Part shown: one piece after another, positions 7,704-18,524 of the stretch
Numbering within the stretch: the stretch's first letter is position 1
How the letters are laid out: the number at the start of each line of letters is the position of its first letter
From: Planctomycetota bacterium
GTDB taxonomy: Bacteria > Planctomycetota > Planctomycetia > Gemmatales > Gemmataceae
Direction of reading: 5' to 3'
Assembly: GCA_021781415.1 (NCBI GenBank)
Contig: JAJXWW010000041.1
Span: 62,001-126,000, forward strand
Length of the DNA: 64,000 bases
Translations under genes and position numbers: made by a program
Notes under the pieces: generated by a model
Database searches by the model: none
What the model was told of the DNA's origin: nothing
What the model saw: only the letters and a program-made list of their open reading frames with translations

Positions 7704-10567
7704 TTCGCGTCCTCCTGTGGAAAGAGTATCGAGAACATCGGTCGATCTGGTTGTCGTTGGCCCTGGTCGGCGGCGCGGGGTTGTATGCGCTATCGTACTT
7801 GATTCCCAATTTGTGGGGGCTAGGATCGACGGCCACGCGCGATTCGTTGCAATCGGTGGCCGTCATGCTCGCCTGGACCTACGGACTCGTGTGCGGCTCG
7901 ATGCTGTTGGCCAACGAAGCCGAAACCGGTGCCATCGCCTTTCTCGAACAGCTGCCGCTGCGGCGCGCTCGGCTGTGGTGGGTCAAGACGCTGTTCGGCT
8001 TCCTGTTGTTCGTCTTGCAGCTCGCCCTGCTATCGGTCTTCGTCGTCGTGCTCGGCGTGGTGGAAACGCCGCGCCAGTTCGCAATGATTTTCTTCGCCAT
8101 GACCGCGCTGGGAACTTTCTCCCTCGCATGGGGATTATTGTTCTCGGCGCGCGGCGAGAACGTGCTAAACGTCATTGGCTTGTCCATCCTCGGCCAGCTG
8201 TTCGGCGCGGCGGCGGTGGCGTTGCTGTTCGTCGTTCTCACGGCTCTCGCGTCGCTATTCGGAGGAAGAGAATCGGAAATGTTCCGCGGAGCCTTTCTCT
8301 TCCTCGCCGCCTTCGCCGCTGTCGCCCTTCCCACGGTTGGCTCGTTTCGAGGGTACACGCGGCTCGATCGCCAACGGTTCGGCAGTGCCGCAGCGCGAGA
8401 GGGGGCGAGCGCTCGACCGTCCTTCTGGGCCAGTTGGAATCGGCTTCTGTGGATGAGTTGCGTCCGAATGCGGCGGATGCTCGTCGGGCTGTCCCTCCTC
8501 GCCCTGATTTTCGGTTTGGCTTTGCCGCTGCTAGGACCGCTGGCCTGGCCCGCTCTGACGCTGCTGATTGGCGTGCTGTGCGGCATCACCGTTTGGAGCG
8601 ACGAACAGTTTTCCGCTTCGTTTCGATTTCTCGGCGATCAACGCTTCCCGCTGGGGCGCGTTTGGCTCGTCAAGATCGGCGCGCGATTGGCCCTGACCGC
8701 GTTCGTCTCCTTCGTCTTGCTCTTGCCGAGCCTGATTCTGACGCTGACCCATCGCTTCACCGAGTCCTCGACGCTCCCCCATAAGCCTTTTTGGATCGAC
8801 TTATTCCATTGCGATTTCGTCGGCACGATTGTCCCCATCTGGGCCTATGCGTCGCTGTGGCCGCTGTACGGCTTCTCGGTGGGCCAATTGGCGGGGCTGC
8901 TGTTTCGCAAGAGCTTGGTGGCTGGATTCGTCGCCCTGGGCATGGCCGGGTTGCTCGTTTCGCTCTGGACGCCGTCGCTCTTGGGGATGGGTCTGCGTTT
9001 TTGGCAAGTCGCCGGCATACCCGTGTTTCTGCTGGCCGCGAGCCGGATGCTCGTGTCGGCGTGGGCGGCGGATCGTTTGCTGGCGCGCGGCAGCTTCGTT
9101 CGACTGAGCGGCGCGCTGATCCTGGCCGGACTGTGGACCACCGGAGCGATCGCCTATCGCGTCGTCGAGATCCCCTTTTTGCCCGAACCGTTCGACGTGG
9201 CGGCGTTCAACGCGAGCATCCCCTCGTTGGCTCAGGAGACGAACCCCGCGGGCATGGAGATCCGCGGCGTCTGGAAGCAAGTCGAGCTGATGACCGGCCA
9301 ACTCCATGCCGAGCGGCGGGGCCAGCCGTTGTTCGCCGACCTCCGCGACAACGGCGAGCGCGATACGTTCTTTCGCCAGATCGAGACGGCGTGCGCGCGC
9401 GGCTGGCCGAATCGACCCTCGGAGCTGGGCGCGTGGCTGGATAAACGATTTCAAGAGGAGTGGTATCGACAATTGGCCCTGGCTGCCCGCCTGCCGGTCG
9501 GCGCGGTCGAAGACACGAAAATCTTGACGTTCCATACGCGCCTGAGCCACCTCTGGGTAGCCATCGACGATCTCAATCGCATCTTGGCCGCCCGCGGATT
9601 GCAGCGTCAGGCCGAAGGCGATCCCCTCGTCTTCGTCGAAAATGTTCGCATCGGGTTGGCTCTGTCGCGCAATCTCCGCAATTGCACGCCACCCGTCCTG
9701 GCTCAGATCGGACTGCGCGCCGAGTTGGGCATCGTCCAAGCCGCGCTCGATCCGTGGTTGGAAAAGCTGTCCCACGACGTTCGCGCGCTAGAACAGCTGC
9801 GCGACGTGCTGCTCGAACACGAACGACTTCGACCGGAAGAAGGAGAAGCTCTCAGGGCGCAATATCTCATCGCTCAGAACAGCTTGGATTTCGAGCCGGC
9901 CAAACTAATTGCAAACGAATTGCCCTTGGACTTTCAGGGATCGCGCGAGCAAAAGGAACTGGTGGAGGCCGAATGCGAGGCGGCGGCGCTGTGCTGGCGC
10001 GTCCCTTGGGAGCGCGAACGACACGAGCGCATCCTGCGCGTCGCCTATCGAGACGATCCGAGAGAACGCCGCAAAATTGTGCAATGGAGCGGCACGACGC
10101 TGGGCAATCTGATTTGGTTGACGCGGCAAAAAATGGCCGACAACGATTCGCTCGTCGTCCTGCGCGCCGCCTTGCTCAAGACCGCGATCCGCCTCTATCA
10201 AGCAAACAATCGAGATCGCGCCCCTGAGAAGCTAAGCGATCTGACGCCGAACTATTTGCCCCTCGTTCCCAACGATCCCTACGACGGCCGCCCCTTCCGA
10301 TACCGCGTCTCCAAAGGGGAGAAGCTGATCTGGACCGAGGAGACTCTGGCGAATGGGTCCCGATTCAAACCCGTTCCCCCAGGTGTCGGCGGACCTCACG
10401 CCCAAATTGCCGACGAGGAGATCCGCTTCGTCGCGGCAGGTCGAGCCATCCTCTGGTCCGTGGGAGAAGACGGCCACGATGACGGCGGCACGCGGCAAGG
10501 CGCTCGGCCTCCCAATGCAAGACCACATAGCGATCTTATTTATCTCGTTCCACCCGCCGCGAAGTGA
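7700..10567 (+). CDS. ABC-2 type permease with large C-terminal domain
   Basis: 955 residues. It opens MIRVLLWKEYREHRSIWLSL, typical of ABC-2 permeases of the YtrF/NatB kind. The first 500 or so residues contain about a dozen hydrophobic segments in two blocks, suggesting two fused permease units. The last 470 or so are soluble, with many charged helices and a terminal segment DLTPNYLPLVPNDPYDGRPF-RYRVSKGEKLIW seen at the C-terminus of various planctomycete membrane proteins. The ATGA overlap with the ATPase gene fixes the start. The soluble part may be a regulatory or binding domain on the outer face. Confidence 0.85.
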   Translation: MIRVLLWKEYREHRSIWLSLALVGGAGLYALSYLIPNLWGLGSTATRDSLQSVAVMLAWTYGLVCGSMLLANEAETGAIAFLEQLPLRRARLWWVKTLFGFLLFVLQLALLSVFVVVLGVVETPRQFAMIFFAMTALGTFSLAWGLLFSARGENVLNVIGLSILGQLFGAAAVALLFVVLTALASLFGGRESEMFRGAFLFLAAFAAVALPTVGSFRGYTRLDRQRFGSAAAREGASARPSFWASWNRLLWMSCVRMRRMLVGLSLLALIFGLALPLLGPLAWPALTLLIGVLCGITVWSDEQFSASFRFLGDQRFPLGRVWLVKIGARLALTAFVSFVLLLPSLILTLTHRFTESSTLPHKPFWIDLFHCDFVGTIVPIWAYASLWPLYGFSVGQLAGLLFRKSLVAGFVALGMAGLLVSLWTPSLLGMGLRFWQVAGIPVFLLAASRMLVSAWAADRLLARGSFVRLSGALILAGLWTTGAIAYRVVEIPFLPEPFDVAAFNASIPSLAQETNPAGMEIRGVWKQVELMTGQLHAERRGQPLFADLRDNGERDTFFRQIETACARGWPNRPSELGAWLDKRFQEEWYRQLALAARLPVGAVEDTKILTFHTRLSHLWVAIDDLNRILAARGLQRQAEGDPLVFVENVRIGLALSRNLRNCTPPVLAQIGLRAELGIVQAALDPWLEKLSHDVRALEQLRDVLLEHERLRPEEGEALRAQYLIAQNSLDFEPAKLIANELPLDFQGSREQKELVEAECEAAALCWRVPWERERHERILRVAYRDDPRERRKIVQWSGTTLGNLIWLTRQKMADNDSLVVLRAALLKTAIRLYQANNRDRAPEKLSDLTPNYLPLVPNDPYDGRPFRYRVSKGEKLIWTEETLANGSRFKPVPPGVGGPHAQIADEEIRFVAAGRAILWSVGEDGHDDGGTRQGARPPNARPHSDLIYLVPPAAK

Positions 10568-10575
10568 ATCTACCG

Positions 10576-10819
10576 CCCCTCTCCCTGAGTACAGGGAGAG
10601 GGGAGCAGAACAAAGCCCCTCTCCCCCTGTACTCAGGGGGAGAGGGGTTGGGGTGAGGGGGTGAGTTTTTTGCGAGGTTTCTTACCCCTCACCCCCAGCC
10701 CCTCTCCCCTGAGTACAGGGGAGAGGGGAGCAAAACAAAAAAGAACCCTCTCCGCCTGAGTACAGGGAGAGGGGAGCAGAACAAAGCCCCTCTCCCCTCT
10801 ACTCAGGGGGGAGAGGGGG
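10576..10819. repeat. R2 palindromic repeat cluster
   Basis: Several copies of CCCCTCTCCCTGAGTACAGG and its complement, in alternating orientation, fill the space between the convergent permease and sdhB genes. They can form strong hairpins and may act as a bidirectional terminator. Similar clusters occur at about 23.7 and 42.1 kb. Confidence 0.85.
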
Positions 10820-10835
10820 ATTATTTGCCGCGCTC

Positions 10836-11591
10836 TTATTTTTCGCCTTCGCCTTCGAGACAGGCGGCGAGATACTCGCGGTTGAGTTGAGCGATGAACT
10901 GCACGCTGATTTCCTTGGGACAAGCCGCCTCGCACTCGAAATAGTTGGTGCAGTTGCCGAACCCTTCGCGGTCCATCTGTTCGACCATGTTGCGCACGCG
11001 CGCATGGCGTTCGGGTTGTCCCTGCGGCAGCAAGGCGAGGTGCGAGACCTTGGCGGCGGTGAACAGCATGGCCGAGGCGTTCTTGCAAGCGGCCACGCAC
11101 GCGCCGCAGCCGATGCACGCCGCCGCGTCCATCGCCCGCTCGGCATCGGTCTTCGCCACGGGCAGACAATTGCCGTCCTGAGCGCCGCCGGTATTCACCG
11201 ACACATAGCCGCCCGCTTGGACGATGCGGTCGAAGGCCCCGCGATCGACGATCAAATCCTTGAGCAGAGGGAAGGCCCGCGCCCGCCACGGTTCGATGTA
11301 GATTTCCTGACCGTCTCGAAACACGCGCATGTACGTCTGACACGTCGCCACGCCGCGTTCGGGACCGTGCGGAATGCCGTTAATCATCAGGCAACAGCTG
11401 CCGCAAATCCCCTCGCGGCAATCGCTGTCGAAGGCAATCGGCTCTTGCCCCTTCTCGATCAATTCGTCATTGACGACATCGAGCATCTCTAAAAACGACA
11501 TATCCGGCGAGATGTCGCGGGCATCGTAAGTGGTCGTGCGGCCTTCGTCCGTCGGACTCTTCTGCCGCCAGATGTGCAGGGTGAAATTCAT
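10836..11591 (-). CDS. sdhB: Succinate dehydrogenase iron-sulfur subunit
   Basis: 251 residues. The [2Fe-2S] ligands lie in [16 protein letters not shown] (first Cys at residue 58); the two further clusters are indicated by [15 protein letters not shown] and by [16 protein letters not shown]. This subunit carries electrons from the flavoprotein to the membrane anchor during succinate oxidation or fumarate reduction. It is the last gene of an sdhC-sdhA-sdhB operon read leftward, separated from sdhA by two bases. Its sequence type groups with the Bacillus/delta-proteobacterial enzymes. Confidence 0.95.
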   Translation of the reverse strand: MNFTLHIWRQKSPTDEGRTTTYDARDISPDMSFLEMLDVVNDELIEKGQEPIAFDSDCREGICGSCCLMINGIPHGPERGVATCQTYMRVFRDGQEIYIEPWRARAFPLLKDLIVDRGAFDRIVQAGGYVSVNTGGAQDGNCLPVAKTDAERAMDAAACIGCGACVAACKNASAMLFTAAKVSHLALLPQGQPERHARVRNMVEQMDREGFGNCTNYFECEAACPKEISVQFIAQLNREYLAACLEGEGEK

Positions 11592-11593
11592 GT

Positions 11594-13507
<1,914 letters not shown>

Positions 13508-13526
13508 GTCTGTTCTCTACTCTTCA

Positions 13527-13594
13527 GGCGAACCGGCAGCGTTAGCTGCCGGGTTTTTCGCAAAGCACCCGGCAGCTAACGCTGCCGGTTCGCC
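13527..13594. repeat. R3 hairpin between sdhC and sdhA
   Basis: Two 27-base arms, GGCGAACCGGCAGCGTTAGC... and its exact complement, with a 14-base loop containing TTTTT. It lies inside the operon, 20 bases upstream of the sdhA start and just after the sdhC stop. Confidence 0.9.
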
Positions 13595-13598
13595 GGAA

Positions 13599-14282
13599 CT
13601 AATAAACCCATCCCATCGTAATCGCCAGCGGGATCGAACAATTGCCCACGACGACTACCAGCGCCACCGCCGCCCCGACGCGATTCACCGCGGCATCGTA
13701 GCCGCGCCCGTTCAAGCCCAGATGTTGCAAGAAGCTGCTGCCGCCGTGCCACAAGTGCAATCCCAAGAAGATCTGCGCCACGATGTACGAGACGGCGACG
13801 ATCGGATTGCCGAATCCGGCGATCACCATTCCGGCCACGTCGAGCTGTTTGGGGTCGTCGGGCAACGGTCTCTTGAAATGATCGGCATCCACCACGCCGA
13901 ACGTGAAGTGGAGCAGGTGGTAGATCACGAAGAGCAGGATGACCACGCCGGTCAGCAGCATGTGCCGCGAGGCCCAGTTGGCTTGGATCGTGGCTTCGTG
14001 AGCGTAGGGGATCGGACGTGCCGATTGGTTCTCTTGCCACGTTCGCAGGGCAAAGAAAAGGTGGGTCAGGAACACGGCCAACAGTCCGCCGCGCGCCGTC
14101 CACAACAGAAAAGGGTGTTCCGTCAGGCCGTGAGCGTAGGCGTTGAGTGCATCTCGACCGCCGTAGATCAGAAGGTTTCCGCTCATGTGGGCGAGTACGA
14201 ACATCATCAGCCCCAGTCCGGTGAGCGCCATGATGTATTTGGAGCCGACCGACGACAGGGCCATCCGCGACAACCGCTTCAT
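13599..14282 (-). CDS. sdhC: Succinate dehydrogenase cytochrome b subunit
   Basis: 227 residues with five hydrophobic segments. It belongs to the b558-type family, recognised from the opening SSVGSKYIMALTGLGLMMFV and AHMSGNLLIYGG. Candidate heme-ligand histidines occur in LTHLFFALRTW, SRHMLLTGV, IYHLLHFTFG and LHLWHGG. It anchors SdhA/SdhB in the cytoplasmic membrane and exchanges electrons with quinone. The start at MKRLSRMAL gives the family length; the in-frame extension upstream is Arg-rich and was left out. Confidence 0.9.
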   Translation of the reverse strand: MKRLSRMALSSVGSKYIMALTGLGLMMFVLAHMSGNLLIYGGRDALNAYAHGLTEHPFLLWTARGGLLAVFLTHLFFALRTWQENQSARPIPYAHEATIQANWASRHMLLTGVVILLFVIYHLLHFTFGVVDADHFKRPLPDDPKQLDVAGMVIAGFGNPIVAVSYIVAQIFLGLHLWHGGSSFLQHLGLNGRGYDAAVNRVGAAVALVVVVGNCSIPLAITMGWVY

Positions 14283-14414
14283 CCGCAACCTTTCGACGAC
14301 CGATCGCGACCCGCCGTTCCCGATCGGATAGTCCCACTCTCCGCTTCGGCGGTCGGCCAACGGCAACGTCGCGCTGGCCCGATACTTCCTTTATAGTCGC
14401 CACCGCCGCCGTTT

Positions 14415-14449
14415 GTAGGGTGGGTCGAGCGGAGCGAGACCCACCCTAC
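14415..14449. repeat. R5 palindromic repeat
   Basis: GTAGGGTGGGTCGAGC paired with GCGAGACCCACCCTAC. It lies between sdhC and the next gene on the minus strand. Relatives occur at about 46.75 and 51.85 kb. Confidence 0.85.
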
Positions 14450-14470
14450 CGTGATTACGCTGCTGGGTGT

Positions 14471-15295
14471 TTAAGGCGAACCGGCAGCGTGAGCTGCCGG
14501 GTGGTCTTTCTTCTCTTTCTTCTCTTTCTTCTCTTTCTTCGTCTTCTCTTTGCGTTGACGTTCGCGCTCGCTCTTCTGCTCGGCTTGATCTTGCATTAAG
14601 ACATTGGCATTGTTTGCGTCCGTCACATACAGCGAGTTATCGAGCTTGACGACCTTCAGCCCGGCCATGTCGGCAAACATGCGCACCGCCGTATCGAGCG
14701 GGACGTTCGACAGATCGGCCGTCACCGGCATCTGGGCTTCTTTGACGGCGCGGGGATCGAGGACGACATTGCCGTAGTGGTTCAACTCTCTGAGAGCGAA
14801 CTCCAATGGCCTCTTCTCCAATTCGCAGGACACCAGCGGAGGCAGCGGCCCCGGCAGAGTCGGTCGATCCGCGAAGAACTCTTTGCGAACCGCGCGCATC
14901 GTCGTGATCTCGATGAAATCGCCGCGAATGAAGTAAGTCGCCGAATGCGGAACGCGGCGCAGAATATGGTGCAGCACCGTTCCGAGCTTGGTTTGCATCT
15001 GCGGAAGCGGGGCATCTTTCGCAATCTCAAACCTTCCGGCACCGTCTTTCAGTCCCGCTTCCTTGAATGCCTTCTCGTTGACATCGAACGACAGATTGTA
15101 GCGTTTGCCCATCATGTCGAGGGCATCGCTCAACGTGGCTCGGGCATCGTCGATGCCGTCAAACCTGGTCACTGTTTCGAGGGTTTGGCGCAACTCGCGA
15201 CCGCGCGCGTTCTGCTCGGCGGGAAGCGAGGTTGCGACCGTCAACAGAGCGAGAACGGCCAACAGCCAAACTTTTCGTGAACCGATGGGACACAT
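14471..15295 (-). CDS. Exported STN/secretin-like planctomycete protein
   Basis: 274 residues with a signal peptide (VWLLAVLALLTVATSLPA). The body resembles planctomycete proteins with two secretin/TonB short N-terminal-like repeats: TLSDALDMMGKRYNLSFDVN and FALRELNHYGNVVLDPRAVK, each ending in a strand such as YFIRGDFIEITT or SLYVTDANN. The tail is a low-complexity Lys/Glu run encoded by a TTCTCTTTC microsatellite. The last nine residues (PAAHAAGSP) are encoded by an R3 repeat. The start is the Met of MCPIGSRK, directly before the signal peptide. Function unknown; probably periplasmic. Confidence 0.7.
   Translation of the reverse strand: MCPIGSRKVWLLAVLALLTVATSLPAEQNARGRELRQTLETVTRFDGIDDARATLSDALDMMGKRYNLSFDVNEKAFKEAGLKDGAGRFEIAKDAPLPQMQTKLGTVLHHILRRVPHSATYFIRGDFIEITTMRAVRKEFFADRPTLPGPLPPLVSCELEKRPLEFALRELNHYGNVVLDPRAVKEAQMPVTADLSNVPLDTAVRMFADMAGLKVVKLDNSLYVTDANNANVLMQDQAEQKSERERQRKEKTKKEKKEKKEKKDHPAAHAAGSP
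14475..14501. repeat. R3 repeat forming the gene's 3' end
   Basis: GGCGAACCGGCAGCGTGAGC plus TGCCGGG, a near-copy of one arm of the sdh R3 hairpin. It encodes the C-terminal residues of the preceding exported protein on the minus strand. Confidence 0.8.
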
Positions 15296-15339
15296 GCGAA
15301 CAATCCTCCAAAAGAAAGGGCGTTCACTTTCCTCCCCCG

Positions 15340-15392
15340 AGCCCGAAGCGCGAGCGAGGGTTGGTCTTAACCCCTCGCTGGCGCTGCGGGCT
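15340..15392. repeat. Imperfect palindrome of Gemmata-type
   Basis: AGCCCGAAGCGCGAGCGAGG and CCCCTCGCTGGCGCTGCGGGCT pair across a short spacer. It fills the gap between the alpha/beta hydrolase and the STN-like protein. Confidence 0.65.
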
Positions 15393-15404
15393 GGTAAATT
15401 GCAC

Positions 15405-16379
15405 CTACTCCGCGAGAAAATGTTTGCCGATGTGATCCAGCGCCGATGCCAGATACACAATCGCTCCGTAATGGTTGCAATCGTACCAGACGATCTTTTG
15501 CCGTCCCGATGCGTTCCAGAGCGCTTCGGCCATTTTCGGCGGTACGATGTCGTCGCGCTTGCCGGCGAGAATCAACAGTTGATGCTCCTTCAAGTTGGCG
15601 GCGCGGGTCAGTGGATCGACGGGGGCGATGATCTCGGCCACCTTCTCCTTCGTGCCGCCGAGCGCTTCGTAGATTTTGCGATAGCGGGCGGCTTTGGGAT
15701 GGTCGTAATAGGCATCGACGAAGCCGCCGCCGCCGAGGAGGACGACGACGCGCCGCAACTTCGGCTCCATCTCCGCCGTCAACGCGGCCATGAAACTGCC
15801 GAGACTCGTGCCCATGATACCCAGACGTTTGCCGTCGATCTCCGGCCGCGCCTCAAGCCACGCCGTCGCCACGCGCAGATCGAGGACGGTTTGCCGCACC
15901 GCCGCCAAGGTGTGTTCGAGGTTCGGCGACAGCAGGCGCAACTTGCTGCCGGGCGGACGGCGCGGGCCATAATAGGCCATTTGCACGAATAGCGCGGCGA
16001 CCTTCTTCTGAGCGAGGAAGATGGAGATGTGGCGCGACAGACTTTGATCCCCCGCGGTGATGTCGAGGACGATGACACCGGGGAATGGCCCCGCGCCGCT
16101 GGGTCGATAATACTCGGCGTGTACGGTATTGTTTTCCGGCGTGGCCGATTCGACCGGCGAAGGGAACTGCACGCGAAAGACCCGCACGCCGCTGTTGGGC
16201 AACTCGCGCTTGAGACTCATGCGGGATTCAAAAGCCCGTTCGTCGAGGCGGTAGCGCTCCGGCACATTCGACTGTTCGCCGCTCGGTTTGAAGCGAAACG
16301 CACCCTTCTCGACCGTCGGCTCGGCGGCCCTCAGCGAAAGAGCCAAGAAATAGAAGGAGACTACGGACAGCGAACGCAT
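15405..16379 (-). CDS. Exported alpha/beta hydrolase
   Basis: 324 residues. A signal peptide (MRSLSVVSFYFLALSLRA) precedes a dienelactone hydrolase/acetyl xylan esterase-like fold. The nucleophile elbow is GIMGTSLGSF; the acid is likely in LAGKRDDIVPP, and the His in YDCNHYGAI. The oxyanion region may be PGVIVLDITAGD. It probably hydrolyses an ester outside the cytoplasm; the substrate is unknown. GGAGGTG precedes this Met by seven bases and decides the start over the Met five codons upstream. Confidence 0.8.
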   Translation of the reverse strand: MRSLSVVSFYFLALSLRAAEPTVEKGAFRFKPSGEQSNVPERYRLDERAFESRMSLKRELPNSGVRVFRVQFPSPVESATPENNTVHAEYYRPSGAGPFPGVIVLDITAGDQSLSRHISIFLAQKKVAALFVQMAYYGPRRPPGSKLRLLSPNLEHTLAAVRQTVLDLRVATAWLEARPEIDGKRLGIMGTSLGSFMAALTAEMEPKLRRVVVLLGGGGFVDAYYDHPKAARYRKIYEALGGTKEKVAEIIAPVDPLTRAANLKEHQLLILAGKRDDIVPPKMAEALWNASGRQKIVWYDCNHYGAIVYLASALDHIGKHFLAE

Positions 16380-16498
16380 GGCGAACACCTCCATCGAAAG
16401 GATAACCGAGAACGGTTCGAGGACGTTGGCGCAATTGCGCGAAGACGGCACGATTTAGTTTACGGGGAAGAGACAAGAATGGTAAAGAGAGGATCGAG

Positions 16499-16567
16499 CG
16501 GTTAGCCGCGACGCGAAGCGGAGCGCGCGTGGCAAACACGCGCTCCGCTCCGCGTCGCGGCTAACCG
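16499..16567. repeat. R1 palindromic repeat
   Basis: CGGTTAGCCGCGACGCGAAG and its complement enclosing a short GC-rich loop, located between the hydrolase gene and the lipoprotein gene. It has the same arm mismatch as the 1.4 kb copy. Confidence 0.9.
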
Positions 16568-16579
16568 GAGGCGGGACGA

Positions 16580-17011
16580 TCAACGCAGGTCGATGGGGTA
16601 CTCTTGCGTGCCGGACTTGACCTCGAAGGTCAGCCCGGAGCGCTCGGCGTCGCCGTATAAGGGTGGAATAGGCACAACGGCAACGGGCGCGCTGCCCGGC
16701 ATGTCCGCTGGCGCGGGATGGCGCGGATCGACTTGGAGGGGTGGGGGCGTGGAGACGGCGACCTTCACCGAACCGAGCGGGATACGCTCCATCGCATAGC
16801 TGCCGTCTTTGATCGACGCGCTACCGACAATCTGCTTGCTGGGATCGGTGAAAGTAACGGTTCCGGTGGTCAAGGGCGTGCCCCGATACTTCACCGTGCC
16901 CGTCACTTTCCCGTGCTTGCCGCCGCAACCCATGCTGACGAAGGCAAGCGCCAAAACGATAATCCCCCAATAGACTCGCACGGATGGATTTATCCGTTTG
17001 ACCTTCTCCAT
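16580..17011 (-). CDS. Small lipoprotein with transthyretin-like domain
   Basis: 143 residues. A lipobox ends the signal peptide (ALAFVSMGC), followed by GKHGKVTGTVKYRGTPLTTG and TVTFTDPSKQIVGSASIKDG, then SYAMERIPLGSVKVAVSTPP. This is the carboxypeptidase-regulatory/transthyretin-like beta sandwich that planctomycetes often encode right after a DUF1559 pilin-like gene, as here (62 bases downstream, same strand). Probably attached to a membrane by its lipid; function unknown. The start at MEKVKR precedes the hydrophobic segment. Confidence 0.8.
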   Translation of the reverse strand: MEKVKRINPSVRVYWGIIVLALAFVSMGCGGKHGKVTGTVKYRGTPLTTGTVTFTDPSKQIVGSASIKDGSYAMERIPLGSVKVAVSTPPPLQVDPRHPAPADMPGSAPVAVVPIPPLYGDAERSGLTFEVKSGTQEYPIDLR

Positions 17012-17072
17012 ACACGCACTCACTTTCCATGAAAAGGATATTCCGGGCATCGTCCGCCCCGGCCCGAACGAT

Positions 17073-17939
17073 TTACCAGTCCGAAGGCAAGGGGTAGCCA
17101 TCGTTGGGAATAAGGGCGAGATTAAAGGTATAGGTACTCATGCCCTGAGCGATCATTTTCACGCTGCCGTCGCCGAGTCCGGCCAGAATCGCGCCGGTGT
17201 GAGCCGACGAGGCGTATCCAAAAGTGCAATTGTTCTGGTTGACGCCGACCTGAAAGCCAATGTTGGGCGGTTGAATCCAATAGCCGATCATTGGCGTATC
17301 ATAGTTGCCGTTGAAGGTCGTGGTGGCATAGTAACTGGGATTTTGACAGAGGCCCAATTTCTCGGTCCATAAAATCGTATTGGACGTTCCGTCGGACAGA
17401 GTTGCCGGGAATTGAGCGTAGCCGTAGTTGCCGTTCATCGGGGAAATGGTCACGCCCGCTCCGTTCCACATAAAATTGCCGAACACCACGGCGTTGTCGG
17501 CATACGAGGTGTAGCCGGTGTTGGACTGCACGGTCGGATCGGAGGGGCAAACGTAAGTCTTGATGTTCAAACTGTTGTAGGGAGAAATCCAGGCGTTGCT
17601 GCTCGCTTGCATGGCATTAAAAATGTTTTGCTGTTCGATGTAAGGAAGCAGCCAAACGTGCGGGCCGGCGTAGAGTCCGCTCGTCATGTTATTCGAGGGA
17701 AATCTTCCCATGGCCGGGGGCATCTGTCCCTGATAGGTATTGGCGCAGTTCTGAACGGCCAACCCCATTTGCTTGAGGTTATTGCTGCACTGGGCGCGGG
17801 CGGCGGCTTCGCGCACCTTCTGCACCGCCGGCAACAACAGTCCGATCAAAATGGCAATAATGGCGATGACGACGAGCAGTTCGATGAGCGTGAAGCCGCC
17901 GCGATTCATCCCCGCGCGCTTCCGGACAGAAAATGGCAT
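17073..17939 (-). CDS. DUF1559 pilin-like (PulG/H-type) protein
   Basis: 288 residues. A prepilin cleavage and methylation segment ([18 protein letters not shown]) begins the protein and runs into a long hydrophobic helix and [20 protein letters not shown]. The DUF1559 body ends with the H-x9-DG motif in [16 protein letters not shown]. Processing by a prepilin peptidase at Gly-Phe would leave a type II secretion or pseudopilus subunit anchored by its N-terminus. The start at [10 protein letters not shown] is preferred because the longer frame upstream is not coding-like. Cotranscribed with the lipoprotein downstream. Confidence 0.92.
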   Translation of the reverse strand: MPFSVRKRAGMNRGGFTLIELLVVIAIIAILIGLLLPAVQKVREAAARAQCSNNLKQMGLAVQNCANTYQGQMPPAMGRFPSNNMTSGLYAGPHVWLLPYIEQQNIFNAMQASSNAWISPYNSLNIKTYVCPSDPTVQSNTGYTSYADNAVVFGNFMWNGAGVTISPMNGNYGYAQFPATLSDGTSNTILWTEKLGLCQNPSYYATTTFNGNYDTPMIGYWIQPPNIGFQVGVNQNNCTFGYASSAHTGAILAGLGDGSVKMIAQGMSTYTFNLALIPNDGYPLPSDW

Positions 17940-18524
17940 TACGCACTCCTCCGAGAAAAAGAGATATTCACGATACACAATTGGAACGAAGTTTGAAGTT
18001 AGCGGCGCGCGGGGCCGCGCGCAACGCGAACGACGCCGCGAACCGAGACGACTCCGTCCCATACCGTAGTCCGCGGGTAGTAAATAAAGGCATCATCAAT
18101 TGAGCAAATGTCGTGCCAAGGGCGACGCCCCGGACCCTGCGAGCCGTCTCTTGGCCGATGTCGTCGCAAAACTCCCTAACTATCGCGCCGAGACGAAAGA
18201 AGAAAATTGATACCAGTCATGTAGACTAATGAAAAAATCATTATCTACTTCTCAAGGTGTTGTGGCGAGATCCCACAAGTCGGCGCAAAATCGCACAGGA
18301 AGCCGAATGACTTCGGGCATCGATTTCTGACAATTTCTTCATGGAAACGGCCTCGAAACGCTCCTTTTGGCACAGCAATGGGACGACCATTTTCGTGGAG
18401 ACAGCGGGCGGCGGTTTACAGTCGATTCCGCTTGCCGTAATATAACGAAGCGGCGACAATCTCCACGTCCGCTATTCCGAGCCTCAATGGTTCGTAGCGC
18501 GGATTCACGATTGGAGTCCTTTCC
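17940..18524. other. Intergenic region, no gene recognised
   Basis: 585 bases between divergent genes. It contains a GC-rich self-complementary stretch near 18000-18030 and otherwise mixed-composition DNA. Short frames on the minus strand have no coding character. Promoters for the DUF1559 and EF-hand genes should lie here but no clear boxes were identified. Confidence 0.5.

Noticed and set aside
10576..10819. CRISPR array at the alternating R2 repeats
   Set aside because: Repeats alternate in orientation, vary in spacing and lack unique spacers of constant length; no cas genes.
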